This document shows positions 7,347 to 14,722 of a DNA stretch of 14,853 nucleotides, one piece after another. Numbering within the stretch: the first letter of the stretch is position 1; each line of letters starts with the position of its first letter. The translations under genes and the position numbers were made by a program. Source of the stretch: an uncultured Bacteroidales bacterium. GTDB taxonomy: Bacteria; Bacteroidota; Bacteroidia; Bacteroidales; P3. The notes beneath the pieces are model-generated. The model was not told the origin of the DNA and searched no databases. It saw nothing but the letters and a program-made list of their open reading frames with translations. The DNA lies in contig CAMWIS010000029.1 of NCBI GenBank assembly GCA_947174375.1, positions 1-14,853 on the forward strand, given 5' to 3'.

Positions 7347-8587
7347 TATTTGAGTAAGCTGTATTCTTTGATTTTACGGTAAATCGTGCGCTCCGAAATG
7401 CCCAACTCCTCGGCGGCCTTGCGGCGGTTGCCCGCGTGTTTCTTCAAGGCCTGCTCGATGAGCGCCTGCTCCCGCTTGCCCAGGCTCAGATCTTCCTCCA
7501 CGGGCTCCAGCGTACCGAGATCCACGTCCGAAATCACGTCCGACACCGTCCGGGTCTCCCGCCCGGGCTTGGGTTCCGCCGCCGTCGGGTAGGGGGTGAG
7601 GCCGCCCTGGCCGTGTTCGGCCGGCAGAATCGTGTAGGCGGTATTCAGGTGCGGTTCTTCCTTGCGGTTCAGTTCCTGCGCCATGAAGCGTTTGAGTTCA
7701 TGGATGTCTTTCTGCATATCGAACAGCACCGAATACAGGATTTCGCGCTCCGTCATGCCGCTCTGGTCGGGCCGTGTCTGCAACACGGGCAGGAGCGAAT
7801 GCCGCGCCTCGTCCGGCAGGGCGCGTTGCAGGGCCTCCGCGCTCAACAGCCGGTCTTTCTCGATAATCGTCAGCTGTTCGGTAATGTTCTTCAGCTCGCG
7901 CACGTTGCCCGGCCAACGGTAGGCCGTCAGCAGGTCGCGCGCCTCCGCGCTCAGTTCCAAAGGCGGAATCCGGTATTTCTCGCTCGTGTCGGACGAGAAT
8001 TTGCGGAACAGCAGCGGGATGTCTTCGGGGCGGTCGTGCAGGGCCGGCACCTGAATCGTAATCGCGTTCAGACGATAATACAAATCCTCGCGGAACTTGC
8101 CTTTCTGAATGGCCTCCGGAATATTGACGTTCGTGGCGGCCACGATGCGGACATTCGTTTTCTGCGGTTTGGAGGAACCCACCTTCAGGAATTCGCCGGT
8201 CTCCAATACGCGCAACAGGCGCACCTGCGTGGAGAGCGGCAACTCGGCCACCTCGTCCAGGAATACGGTGCCGCCGTTCGCTTCCTCGAAATAACCCTTG
8301 CGGGCCTCCCGCGCATCGGTAAACGCGCCTTTCTCGTGCCCGAACAGCTCCGAGTCGATCGTGCCTTCCGGGATGGCGCCGCAGTTGATGGCTACGTAGT
8401 TGCTATGTTTGCGGGCGCTCAACTCGTGGATGATTTTGGGAAAGAACTCCTTGCCCGAGCCGCTTTCCCCCAACACCAACACGCTCAATTCCGTCGGCGC
8501 CACCTGAACCGCGATGTCCAGCGCGCGCAACAACAGCGGCGAATGGCCGATAATCCCGAAACGTTGCTTGATAGCCTGAATATCCAT
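7346..8587 (-). CDS. Sigma-54-dependent transcription activator without receiver domain
   Basis: A bacterial enhancer-binding protein of 413 residues that should use ATP to open sigma-54 RNA polymerase promoters. The AAA+ domain starts almost at the N-terminus: Walker A GESGSGK (40-46), the sigma-54 contact loop GAFTDA (87-92; the classic form is GAFTGA), Walker B TVFLDE (107-112), arginines in FREDLYYRLN (165-174) and sensor II WPGNVREL (225-232). A linker of about 110 residues (roughly 262-375) includes a helical piece (ILYSVLFDMQKDIHELKRFM) and a proline-rich part. A Fis-type helix-turn-helix closes the protein (about 376-409, AAEELGISERTIYRKIKEY). There is no receiver, GAF or PAS domain, so its activity must be controlled another way or be constitutive. 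The gene starts 8 nt after yebC and overlaps lptE by one base. Confidence 0.92.
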   Translation of the reverse strand: MDIQAIKQRFGIIGHSPLLLRALDIAVQVAPTELSVLVLGESGSGKEFFPKIIHELSARKHSNYVAINCGAIPEGTIDSELFGHEKGAFTDAREARKGYFEEANGGTVFLDEVAELPLSTQVRLLRVLETGEFLKVGSSKPQKTNVRIVAATNVNIPEAIQKGKFREDLYYRLNAITIQVPALHDRPEDIPLLFRKFSSDTSEKYRIPPLELSAEARDLLTAYRWPGNVRELKNITEQLTIIEKDRLLSAEALQRALPDEARHSLLPVLQTRPDQSGMTEREILYSVLFDMQKDIHELKRFMAQELNRKEEPHLNTAYTILPAEHGQGGLTPYPTAAEPKPGRETRTVSDVISDVDLGTLEPVEEDLSLGKREQALIEQALKKHAGNRRKAAEELGISERTIYRKIKEYSLLK

Positions 8588-8595
8588 AACTTAAC

Positions 8596-9309
8596 TTATC
8601 GCATATTGGTATATACGTTCTGCACGTCGTCGTCCTCTTCGATGCGGTCGATGAGTTTCTGCACTTCTTCCTGTTCAGCTTCCGACAATTCCTTGGTGTC
8701 GGTCGGAATCCGTTCGAAACCGCCGCTCACGAGTTCGAAATTGTTTTCCTCGATGTATTTCTGGATTTCACCGTAGGATTCGAACGGCGCGTAAACCATA
8801 ATCGTGCCCGTTTCCTCGTCGGGGAAGACGTCTTCCACGCCGTAGTCGATGAGTTCCAGTTCCAGGTCGTCCAGGTTCACTTCGCCCTGCGGCTTGATTT
8901 TGAACACGCATTTGTGTTCGAACATGAACGAAAGGCAGCCGCTCACGCCGAGGTTGCCGCCCAATTTGTTGAAGTAGGAGCGGAGGTTGGCCACGGTACG
9001 CGTCGTGTTGTCGGTCGCGGTCTCGATGAGGATGCCGATGCCGTGCGGGCCATAGCCTTCGTAAACCACCTCCTTGTAGTCCTTCTGGTCTTTTTCGGTG
9101 GCGCGTTTGATGGCGCGTTCGATGTTGTCTTTCGGCATATTTTCCGACTTGGCCGTCTGGATGATGGCCCTCAGACGCGGGTTGGTCGCGGGGTCGGAAC
9201 CGGCCTTGGCCGCTATCGTGATTTCCTTGCCCAAACGCGTGAACGTGCGGGCCATATTGCCCCAACGTTTGAATTTTCTGGCTTTGCGGTATTCAAATGC
9301 TCTTCCCAT
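8596..9309 (-). CDS. yebC: YebC/PmpR/TACO1 family protein
   Basis: The 237-residue protein starts MGRAFEYRKARKFKRW and contains AAKAGSDPATNPRLR, NMPKDNIERAIKRA and YEGYGPHGIGILIE, the signature blocks of the YebC family. An acidic C-terminus (about 208-230) is also usual. Members were first described as DNA-binding transcription regulators; others, such as mitochondrial TACO1 and some bacterial homologues, act in translation, notably at proline-rich stretches, so the biochemical role of this copy is open. The ATG at 9309-9307 is the family's normal start. It lies 24 nt after yidC and 8 nt before the sigma-54 activator, consistent with one operon. Confidence 0.95.
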   Translation of the reverse strand: MGRAFEYRKARKFKRWGNMARTFTRLGKEITIAAKAGSDPATNPRLRAIIQTAKSENMPKDNIERAIKRATEKDQKDYKEVVYEGYGPHGIGILIETATDNTTRTVANLRSYFNKLGGNLGVSGCLSFMFEHKCVFKIKPQGEVNLDDLELELIDYGVEDVFPDEETGTIMVYAPFESYGEIQKYIEENNFELVSGGFERIPTDTKELSEAEQEEVQKLIDRIEEDDDVQNVYTNMR

Positions 9310-9333
9310 AGCAGATATAGTTTTTTAAGGTTG

Positions 9334-11226
9334 TTAACGACGTTTTTGCTGTTGTTGCTGACGCATGAGTTCCTGTTGCTGTTTGGCCATCTGTTCCAAA
9401 CGGGCCTGGAATTTGGATTTCTTGACGGGTTTCTTCTTGTTCTCCTGAAGCTGCGCCAAGACTTTTTTGTCGTCGATGAAACGACGGATCATCCACATTT
9501 GCAGGAACGTGAACAAGGTGGAGATACAGTAGTAATAGTTCAAGGCCGACGAATAGCTGTTCAACAGGCCGAGGAACATGATGGGCATCGCGTACATCAT
9601 GAATTTCATGCCCGGCATACTGTTGGACGAAGCGTTCTGTTTCATCGTCATGCGCGTGTAAAGCAGGTTGGTGATGGCCATGAGCAGGGCGAACAGGCTC
9701 ACGTGGTCACCGTAGAACGGAATGTTGAACGGCAGGTTCAGCACCGAATCGTAGCTCGACAGGTCGTCGGCCCAAAGGAACGGCTGTTGCCGCAACTCGA
9801 TGGAGGCCGGGAAGAAGCGGAACATCGCGATGAGAATCGGGAACTGGAACAGCATCGGGATGCAACCCGCCATCGGGCTGACGCCGGCTTTCTTATACAA
9901 CGCCATGACCGCGCGTTGTTTATCCATCGCCTGTTCCTGTTTCGGATAGCGTTTGTTGATGATTTCCACTTCCGGCTGGATGACGCGCATCTTGGCCGAG
10001 GACAGATACGACTTGTAGGTGACGGGCGAGAGGACGATTTTCAACAGAATCGTCAGTATCAAGATGATGAGCCCGTAATTCAAGCCCTTGGATTCCAAAA
10101 AGTCGAAGACGGGGATTACGGCGAAGCGGTTTACCCATTGCAGCAGGAAAAAGCCCCAGCCGAGCGGAATCAGGCGTTCCATATCGGTGCCGTATTCGCG
10201 GAGGATCTTGTATTTGTTGGGGCCCGCGAACAGGCTCAAATCGATGTGTTCGGCGTTCTCGTGGTCGTATTGGAGTCCGATTTCAGCCTGCATATCCTTG
10301 AGATAGCCTTCTGGGTTCTCGCGGTAGGCTTTCTGTTGTACGCGCGCGCTCGAAAATTCGGGGTCGGCCGTGAGGCAGACCGAAAAGAACTGCTGTTTGA
10401 ACGCAATCCAGCGCAAGGGCGTCGTCAGGTCTTTGGTTTGGTCGCGGTTCTGTTTGAGCTGTTCGGCATGGTCGTTCAACGGCTTGTAGAACAGCGCCGT
10501 ATTCATCTGTTCCATGTTCAACGCCTTTTCGAACTGGTGCAGGCGTTGTTGCCATACGAGGTCGATGAAAGCGGAATTGGCGGCAATCAGGTTCTGCATC
10601 CCGATGATGTTGAGCCGCAGGCCGATGTTGTAGGCGTTGCCGTAAACCGTATAGACCCATTCCAGATAGCGCGCGCTGTCGATGCCCCGGTCGGGCGTCT
10701 GGGCGTAGAGGCGCATCCGTATCTGCGTGCTGTCGTCGCCGCTGACCTGCCGTTTGGCCGGCAACAGGCACTGGAAGTACAGCTCGTCGGTGCGGATATG
10801 GCGGTTGTTGGCGAAGAAACTCAGGTAGAAATCCGATTGGTCGGCCTCGAACAGCGTCAGCGTTTCGTGGGTGTACGTCTTGTAGTCTTTGAGTTCGACG
10901 CCCGCGATGCGGCCGCCCAAATTGCGGAAAGAAACCTTGAAGACGTCGTTTTCAACCGTGTAGTCGGCCGTTTCGCCCGTCATGGCGAGCGAGAAGGGAT
11001 GGTCGGGGTCGGCGGGGGCGGCCGCCTCGGTTTCGACGGGTGTCGTCGGCCCGGAAACGGCTTCCGGGGTTTCGGCCGGCATGGCCGCGGCGGTCTGTTC
11101 CGCCGCTTTCCGTGCGGCTTCTTCCTGTGCCGCCTGGCGTTCTTCAAGCGAAGGGGAAGTCCAATAGGCGTATCCCATCATGACCAAAAAAATCAGGATA
11201 AGCCCGATAATGCTCTTTTTGTCCAT
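9334..11226 (-). CDS. yidC: Membrane protein insertase YidC
   Basis: YidC inserts and folds inner-membrane proteins, alone or with the Sec translocon. The 630-residue product has the Gram-negative layout: TM1 (about 5-22), an Ala/Glu/Pro-rich linker (25-75), a large periplasmic P1 domain (about 85-345), then the insertase core with membrane segments near 354-373, 383-402, 453-472, 508-524 and 544-580. In the second core helix, Lys396 (LTILLKIVLSPVTYKSYL) takes the place of the conserved arginine of E. coli YidC (Arg366), keeping the positive charge in the groove. The C-terminus (about 592-630) is a basic, Gln-rich tail likely to contact ribosomes. It lies 49 nt downstream of holA, with a possible -7 element in that gap. 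Confidence 0.97.
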   Translation of the reverse strand: MDKKSIIGLILIFLVMMGYAYWTSPSLEERQAAQEEAARKAAEQTAAAMPAETPEAVSGPTTPVETEAAAPADPDHPFSLAMTGETADYTVENDVFKVSFRNLGGRIAGVELKDYKTYTHETLTLFEADQSDFYLSFFANNRHIRTDELYFQCLLPAKRQVSGDDSTQIRMRLYAQTPDRGIDSARYLEWVYTVYGNAYNIGLRLNIIGMQNLIAANSAFIDLVWQQRLHQFEKALNMEQMNTALFYKPLNDHAEQLKQNRDQTKDLTTPLRWIAFKQQFFSVCLTADPEFSSARVQQKAYRENPEGYLKDMQAEIGLQYDHENAEHIDLSLFAGPNKYKILREYGTDMERLIPLGWGFFLLQWVNRFAVIPVFDFLESKGLNYGLIILILTILLKIVLSPVTYKSYLSSAKMRVIQPEVEIINKRYPKQEQAMDKQRAVMALYKKAGVSPMAGCIPMLFQFPILIAMFRFFPASIELRQQPFLWADDLSSYDSVLNLPFNIPFYGDHVSLFALLMAITNLLYTRMTMKQNASSNSMPGMKFMMYAMPIMFLGLLNSYSSALNYYYCISTLFTFLQMWMIRRFIDDKKVLAQLQENKKKPVKKSKFQARLEQMAKQQQELMRQQQQQKRR

Positions 11227-11255
11227 CTAATTCGAAAGGTATTTAACAAAGGGAA

Positions 11256-11263
11256 CAAAGATA
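11256..11263 (-). promoter_or_regulatory. Possible -7 promoter element for yidC
   Basis: On the minus strand TATCTTTG (11263 to 11256) fully matches TAnnTTTG and would start transcription about 25 nt before the yidC ATG at 11226. No TTTG is present at the right distance upstream, so this is half a promoter. The surrounding 49-bp gap is markedly A+T-rich against its GC-rich neighbours, which supports a regulatory role. Confidence 0.5.
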
Positions 11264-11275
11264 CAAATAAAATTA

Positions 11276-12310
11276 TTAACCGTGCGTGATACGGTAAATC
11301 ACGTCTTCGAGTATGCCCTCGGCATCGTTGATGCTGCCGCTGTCCACGCCCTTGGAACGCAGGTCGTAGGTTTTGAGAATCGACAGGATGCGGGCCGTAT
11401 GCGCATAGCTGTAACGGCGTGCGCAGTCGGCGTATTCGCTTAGGAAATAGGGCGGTACGCCTATGCGGGCCGCCAAATCGGAACCGCCGAGCCGGCCTTG
11501 CAGCGCGTGCATCAGCATGACCTTGCTGAAATATTTGTACAGCTGCGGCAGAATCAGCATCAACGGCTGTTCGTTCAGGTGCTTTTTCAGGTAGTTGACA
11601 ATCTTGCGCACCTTGGCGTATTCGCCGTAGGCCAACGCGCGGTTCAGCACGAACACGTTGTATTCCTTATTGATACCGATATAACGTTCGATATGGTCTT
11701 CGTTGACCTCGGTGCCGGCCGGCACGTTCAGCACGAGTTTGTCCAGCTCGTTGGCCGCCAGCCGCAGGTTGTTTTCCAGACTTTCCGACAGCAAGGCCAA
11801 GGCCGTCCGCCCGATTTTAAGGCCTTTCTCCTGCAGGTAGGCCGCAATCCACGAAGCGAACTGCGCGTCCTTCATCTTGACGGCCTCGTAGAGCACGCCC
11901 GTTTTCTCAATGAGCTTGAAGATGCTCTTGCGCTTGTCTATTTTCTTGTATTTGTAGCAGAAAACGAGCACCGTCGTGGCCACGGGCTGTTTGAGGTAGG
12001 CTTCCAACGCGTCCCAGCGGTCGATGAGCTGCGCCTCCTTGACGATGACCAGCTGGCAGGGCGACATGACGGGGTAGCGTTTGCAGCCGGCTATGATTGT
12101 CGGCAGGTCGGTTTCCTTTTTCTTGACATCCTGGCCGTAGAAGACCGCATAATCGAAATCCTTCTGTGTCTCGTCCAGCACCTGCGTGTCGAACGCTTGC
12201 GTCAGCATATCGATGTAATACTCCTCTTCGCCCCACAGGAAATAGACGGGCGCAAACTGCCGTTCCCGGATTTGACGGAGAATTTCGGTATGCTTCGCTT
12301 CGGCGGCCAT
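11276..12310 (-). CDS. holA: DNA polymerase III delta subunit (HolA)
   Basis: HolA opens the beta sliding clamp as part of the clamp loader during replication. The 344-residue length is normal. The N-terminal AAA+-like domain contains the degenerate nucleotide-binding segment PVYFLWGEEEYYID (20-33) in place of a true Walker A, as expected because delta does not hydrolyse ATP. SPCQLVIVKEAQ (about 83-94) matches the conserved region before the clamp-contact area. The C-terminal collar domain is helical and includes PPYFLSEYADCARRYS and the DLRSKGVDSG motif (about 311-320) typical of the family. It begins 39 nt after the yciO-like gene; no strong promoter is visible in that gap. Confidence 0.93.
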   Translation of the reverse strand: MAAEAKHTEILRQIRERQFAPVYFLWGEEEYYIDMLTQAFDTQVLDETQKDFDYAVFYGQDVKKKETDLPTIIAGCKRYPVMSPCQLVIVKEAQLIDRWDALEAYLKQPVATTVLVFCYKYKKIDKRKSIFKLIEKTGVLYEAVKMKDAQFASWIAAYLQEKGLKIGRTALALLSESLENNLRLAANELDKLVLNVPAGTEVNEDHIERYIGINKEYNVFVLNRALAYGEYAKVRKIVNYLKKHLNEQPLMLILPQLYKYFSKVMLMHALQGRLGGSDLAARIGVPPYFLSEYADCARRYSYAHTARILSILKTYDLRSKGVDSGSINDAEGILEDVIYRITHG

Positions 12311-12349
12311 AATCTAATCAATCAGTGGCTTAGATGTGCGAACTTATAG

Positions 12350-12967
12350 TTATACTTCAAATGAACCGATGCCCTGGCGCACCACGCTGATTTCGTCTTG
12401 CGTGCAGTCCAGAATCGTCGAATATTGGATTTTGCCGATGCCGCCGTCTATGACCAAATCCACCTGTCGGCCGAGCCGGTCGTGGATGAGCGTCGGGTCG
12501 GTGAAGTTCTCGGGTTCGGCGTTTTCGTCCACGGGCAACGAGATGTTGAGCAAGGGTTCGTCCATGACCTCGAGGATGGATTGCAGCACCGGATGGTTCG
12601 GCACACGGATGCCGATTTGCTTCTTCGGCGACTGGAACAGCTTGGGCACCTCGTGGTTGGCGTTCAGGATGAACGTATAGGGGCCGGGCACCAACCCCTT
12701 GATAACGCGGTACATGGAATTGGAGATGGGCTGGGCGAAGCGGGCGAGGTGGCTCAAATCGCGGCAGAGCAACGTAAAGTTCATCTCGTCCTTGCGTTTG
12801 TTCACCACGGCCGCCACGCGGTCCAGACTGTGGATGTTGGACAGCGCCGTGCCGATACCGTAAATCGTGTCGGTGGGGTAAATCATGATGCCGCCGTTCT
12901 GGATGCAGTGTACCAGATGGAGGACTTGCCGTTCCTGTAAACCGGTTTCAAAAATCCTAAGCAACAT
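12350..12967 (-). CDS. Sua5/YciO/YrdC family protein, YciO-like
   Basis: A 205-residue cytoplasmic protein with a single YrdC-like domain. It shows YPTDTIYGIG (30-39), KRK (57-59), PGPYTFIL (94-101) and IGIRVP (118-123), the conserved blocks of the family that includes threonylcarbamoyl-AMP synthase (TsaC/Sua5), which makes the intermediate for t6A37 tRNA modification. Where TsaC/Sua5 have K-x-R followed by a proline-rich segment and a late S-x-N motif, this protein reads NKRKDEMNFTLL and NISLPVD, which is closer to E. coli YciO. The YciO branch has an uncertain role, so I avoid naming it tsaC. The gene begins 39 nt after the SRP RNA T-tract and leads the minus-strand run to lptE. Confidence 0.87.
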   Translation of the reverse strand: MLLRIFETGLQERQVLHLVHCIQNGGIMIYPTDTIYGIGTALSNIHSLDRVAAVVNKRKDEMNFTLLCRDLSHLARFAQPISNSMYRVIKGLVPGPYTFILNANHEVPKLFQSPKKQIGIRVPNHPVLQSILEVMDEPLLNISLPVDENAEPENFTDPTLIHDRLGRQVDLVIDGGIGKIQYSTILDCTQDEISVVRQGIGSFEV

Positions 12968-13005
12968 AAGCCGATGCCTGTTTGGTTAAAATTTCCGTTT
13001 AGACG

Positions 13006-13018
13006 AAAAAAGGGTAAG
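13006..13018 (-). terminator. T-tract terminator at the end of the SRP RNA
   Basis: The closing stem CTTACCC (13018-13012) runs straight into T6 (13011-13006) on the minus strand. The RNA's own terminal helix (partner arm 13108-13102) can therefore serve as the terminator hairpin. Some read-through into the yciO-like gene, which starts at 12967 with no promoter of its own that I can see, is possible. Confidence 0.65.
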
Positions 13019-13110
13019 CTACTTACATCGCACCGCTACAACCATCGTACCCTTGCTGTCTTCCAACCCTGGGGGATTAAATAGGAGCTGGTCGTGTAAG
13101 ACTTACCCGA
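13007..13110 (-). ncRNA. ffs: Signal recognition particle RNA (small bacterial type, 4.5S-like)
   Basis: On the minus strand, the core of SRP RNA domain IV is visible in order: CAGG (13071-13068), GTT, the GGAA tetraloop (13064-13061), GAC, AGCA (13057-13054) and AGG. E. coli 4.5S RNA has CAGG-UCC-GGAA-GGA-AGCA-GCC in the same spacing; this is the Ffh-binding site. CCC before CAGG pairs with GGG after AGCA. The ends close into a hairpin: GGGTAAG (13108-13102) pairs with CTTACCC (13018-13012), and CTTACA (13100-13095) with TGTAAG (13027-13022). The RNA is about 100 nt, with no Alu domain. A matching promoter lies directly upstream and a T6 tract (13011-13006) directly downstream. With Ffh it delivers nascent membrane proteins to FtsY. 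End positions are good to a few bases. Confidence 0.92.
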
Positions 13111-13112
13111 TG

Positions 13113-13143
13113 CAAAAGTAGTACAATTTTTAAATAAGTCAAA
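13113..13143 (-). promoter_or_regulatory. ffs: Bacteroidota-type promoter for the SRP RNA
   Basis: On the minus strand, TTTG (13143-13140) and TACTTTTG (13120-13113, a full match to TAnnTTTG) are 19 nt apart. The predicted start falls near 13109, exactly where the 5' arm of the SRP RNA terminal helix begins. Position and spacing support both the promoter and the RNA call. Confidence 0.85.
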
Positions 13144-13156
13144 AAAAAGCGGGAAA

Positions 13157-13188
13157 TTTCATTTTGCGGGAATATATTGGTATCTTTG
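13157..13188 (+). promoter_or_regulatory. Promoter for the DUF4199-like / glycosyltransferase operon
   Basis: TATCTTTG (13181-13188) fully matches the -7 consensus TAnnTTTG. The best -33 candidate at the right spacing is TTTC (13157-13160, 20 nt upstream); a perfect TTTG at 13163-13166 is too close. Transcription would begin near 13195, about 14 nt before ATG 13209, which rules out the upstream in-frame TTG at 13164 as the start. It is divergent from the SRP RNA promoter, their -33 elements being about 14 bp apart. Confidence 0.7.
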
Positions 13189-13208
13189 TATTCCGTACAA
13201 TAGAAACT

Positions 13209-13745
13209 ATGGCCTTTTCATTCAAACGCCCGCAGAGTAAACCCGACCGCCGCGCCATCGGCTATGCCGCGGTGTGGGGCGGCCTGACGGCCGTGGCCCT
13301 GATCCTGCTGACCGCCATCTGCCGGTCGGCCGGCTACAAGCCCGGCGCGCCGCTGACGTGGATTTCCTATACGTTGCTGCTGTTGAGCCTGTTGGGGGCG
13401 CCTCTGCATTACCGGCGGCAACTGGCGGCCGACGGCGTGTTCAACACGCGGCAGGCCTATCTGATGTGCGTGTTCCAGGCCTTGCTCATCGCGTGTCTGT
13501 TCGTCCTGATGCTCTACGCCTATATGTGTTGGATAGACGTCGATTTCATGGCGGATTTCAAGGAACGCCAACGGTTGTATTGGGAGCGTTATCCCGATAT
13601 GGCGGAACCGGAACGCGTGCAGCGCCTGCAATATGTGGACGCCATGCGGCCCGGCCACATCCTTTGGAACGTTTGGGGCGAAATGGTCATGATAGGCGTG
13701 TTGTTCCCGCTCCTTATCGCGCTGATGGTCAGAAAACAAAGATAA
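13209..13745 (+). CDS. DUF4199-like integral membrane protein
   Basis: A 178-residue protein with four likely membrane helices (about 17-37, 49-66, 84-109 and 152-174) and a basic N-terminus. The loop between helices 3 and 4 is charged and carries FKERQRLYWERYPDM. Size, helix layout and position directly ahead of a DPM1-like glycosyltransferase fit the Bacteroidota family DUF4199, whose function is unknown; the name is from recognition of pattern and context, not a search. ATG 13209 is used because the promoter overlaps the upstream alternative. The stop is 11 nt before the glycosyltransferase start, so the two are cotranscribed and may work on the same lipid-linked substrate. Confidence 0.75.
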   Translation: MAFSFKRPQSKPDRRAIGYAAVWGGLTAVALILLTAICRSAGYKPGAPLTWISYTLLLLSLLGAPLHYRRQLAADGVFNTRQAYLMCVFQALLIACLFVLMLYAYMCWIDVDFMADFKERQRLYWERYPDMAEPERVQRLQYVDAMRPGHILWNVWGEMVMIGVLFPLLIALMVRKQR

Positions 13746-13756
13746 AAAGTAACATC

Positions 13757-14719
13757 ATGGATATATCGGTTATCGTACCGTTGTACAACGAAGAAGAATC
13801 GTTGCCGGAGCTGACGGCCTGGATCGAGCGCGTCATGCAGGCGAACGGCTTCAGCTATGAAGTGTGGTTGGTGGATGACGGCAGCCGCGACGGCTCGTGG
13901 GCGGTCGTGGAACGGCTTTCGGCCGCCAATCCGTCCGTCAAGGGCCTCCGTTTCCGTTGCAATTACGGCAAGTCGGCCGCGCTCAATACGGGTTTCGAAC
14001 ACGCCAACGGTGACGTGGTCATCACGATGGACGCCGATATGCAGGACAGTCCCGACGAGATTCCCGCGCTGTACCGCATGATCAAGGACGAAGGCTACGA
14101 CTTGGTTTCCGGTTGGAAAAAGGTACGGCACGACCCCAAATCGAAGACGATTCCGACCAAACTGTTCAACTGGGCCACGCGCCGTATGTCGGGCGTCATG
14201 CTGCACGATTTCAACTGCGGGCTCAAGGCCTACCGCGCGGACGTGGTCAAGGCCATCGAGGTCTATGGCGAAATGCACCGCTACATTCCGGTCATCGCGA
14301 GCCGGGCGGGCTTCCGCCGCATAGGCGAGAAGGTGGTGGAGCACCGTGCGCGTCAATACGGCAGCACGAAGTTCGGCGGTTGGAACCGTTTCATCAACGG
14401 GCCGTTGGATTTGCTCTCGATCAGTTTCATGAGCCGTTTTTCCAAAAAGCCGATGCACTTCTTCGGCAGTTTGGGTTTGCTCATCTTCTTCATCGGCTTT
14501 ATTGCGGCCTGCGTTATCGGCGCACAGAAGCTCTGGTGCCTGCACCACGGCATTCCGGCGATTTTGGTGACGGACTCGCCGTATTTTTATATCGCGCTCG
14601 TCTGCATGATGATAGGCGCGCAGTTTTTCCTGACGGGCTATTTGGGTGAACTCGTCGGCCGCAATTCGCCGACCCGCAACCAATACAACATCCGTCAGAC
14701 AACCGGTAACGCGCGGTAA
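13757..14719 (+). CDS. Membrane-anchored family 2 glycosyltransferase (DPM1/DPG-synthase-like)
   Basis: A 320-residue protein with an N-terminal GT-A domain: ISVIVPLYNEEESLP (3-17), the nucleotide-binding VDDGSRDGS (39-47), YGKSAALNTGF (70-80) and the metal-binding DADMQD (92-97, with Asp92 and Asp94 forming D-x-D). DFNCGLKAYR (151-160) and RQYGSTKFGGWNRF (199-212) are typical of polyprenyl-phosphate glycosyltransferases. Two C-terminal membrane helices (about 233-255 and 276-297) anchor it. It probably transfers a sugar from a nucleotide donor to a lipid phosphate carrier on the cytoplasmic face; donor and acceptor are unknown. ATG 13757 is chosen because the family begins directly with the IVPLYNE strand. 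It sits 11 nt after the DUF4199-like gene and 3 nt before the HAD phosphatase. Confidence 0.92.
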   Translation: MDISVIVPLYNEEESLPELTAWIERVMQANGFSYEVWLVDDGSRDGSWAVVERLSAANPSVKGLRFRCNYGKSAALNTGFEHANGDVVITMDADMQDSPDEIPALYRMIKDEGYDLVSGWKKVRHDPKSKTIPTKLFNWATRRMSGVMLHDFNCGLKAYRADVVKAIEVYGEMHRYIPVIASRAGFRRIGEKVVEHRARQYGSTKFGGWNRFINGPLDLLSISFMSRFSKKPMHFFGSLGLLIFFIGFIAACVIGAQKLWCLHHGIPAILVTDSPYFYIALVCMMIGAQFFLTGYLGELVGRNSPTRNQYNIRQTTGNAR

Positions 14720-14722
14720 GCC

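Noticed and set aside
8914..11289. 791-codon open frame on the plus strand
   Set aside because: It lies antisense to yebC and yidC, both firmly identified. The translation is low-complexity (rich in R, V, F, H, Q) with no family motif, as expected from the opposite strand of GC-rich coding DNA.
13020..13110. tRNA or riboswitch in the yciO upstream gap
   Set aside because: No cloverleaf, no T-loop GTTCRA; the GGAA/AGCA core and terminal helix fit SRP RNA instead.
13274..13756. N-terminal extension of the glycosyltransferase in the same frame
   Set aside because: It overlaps the DUF4199-like gene in another frame, and the GT2 fold begins directly at ATG 13757 with ISVIVPLYNEE; the extension is Arg/Ala/Gly-rich with no motif.
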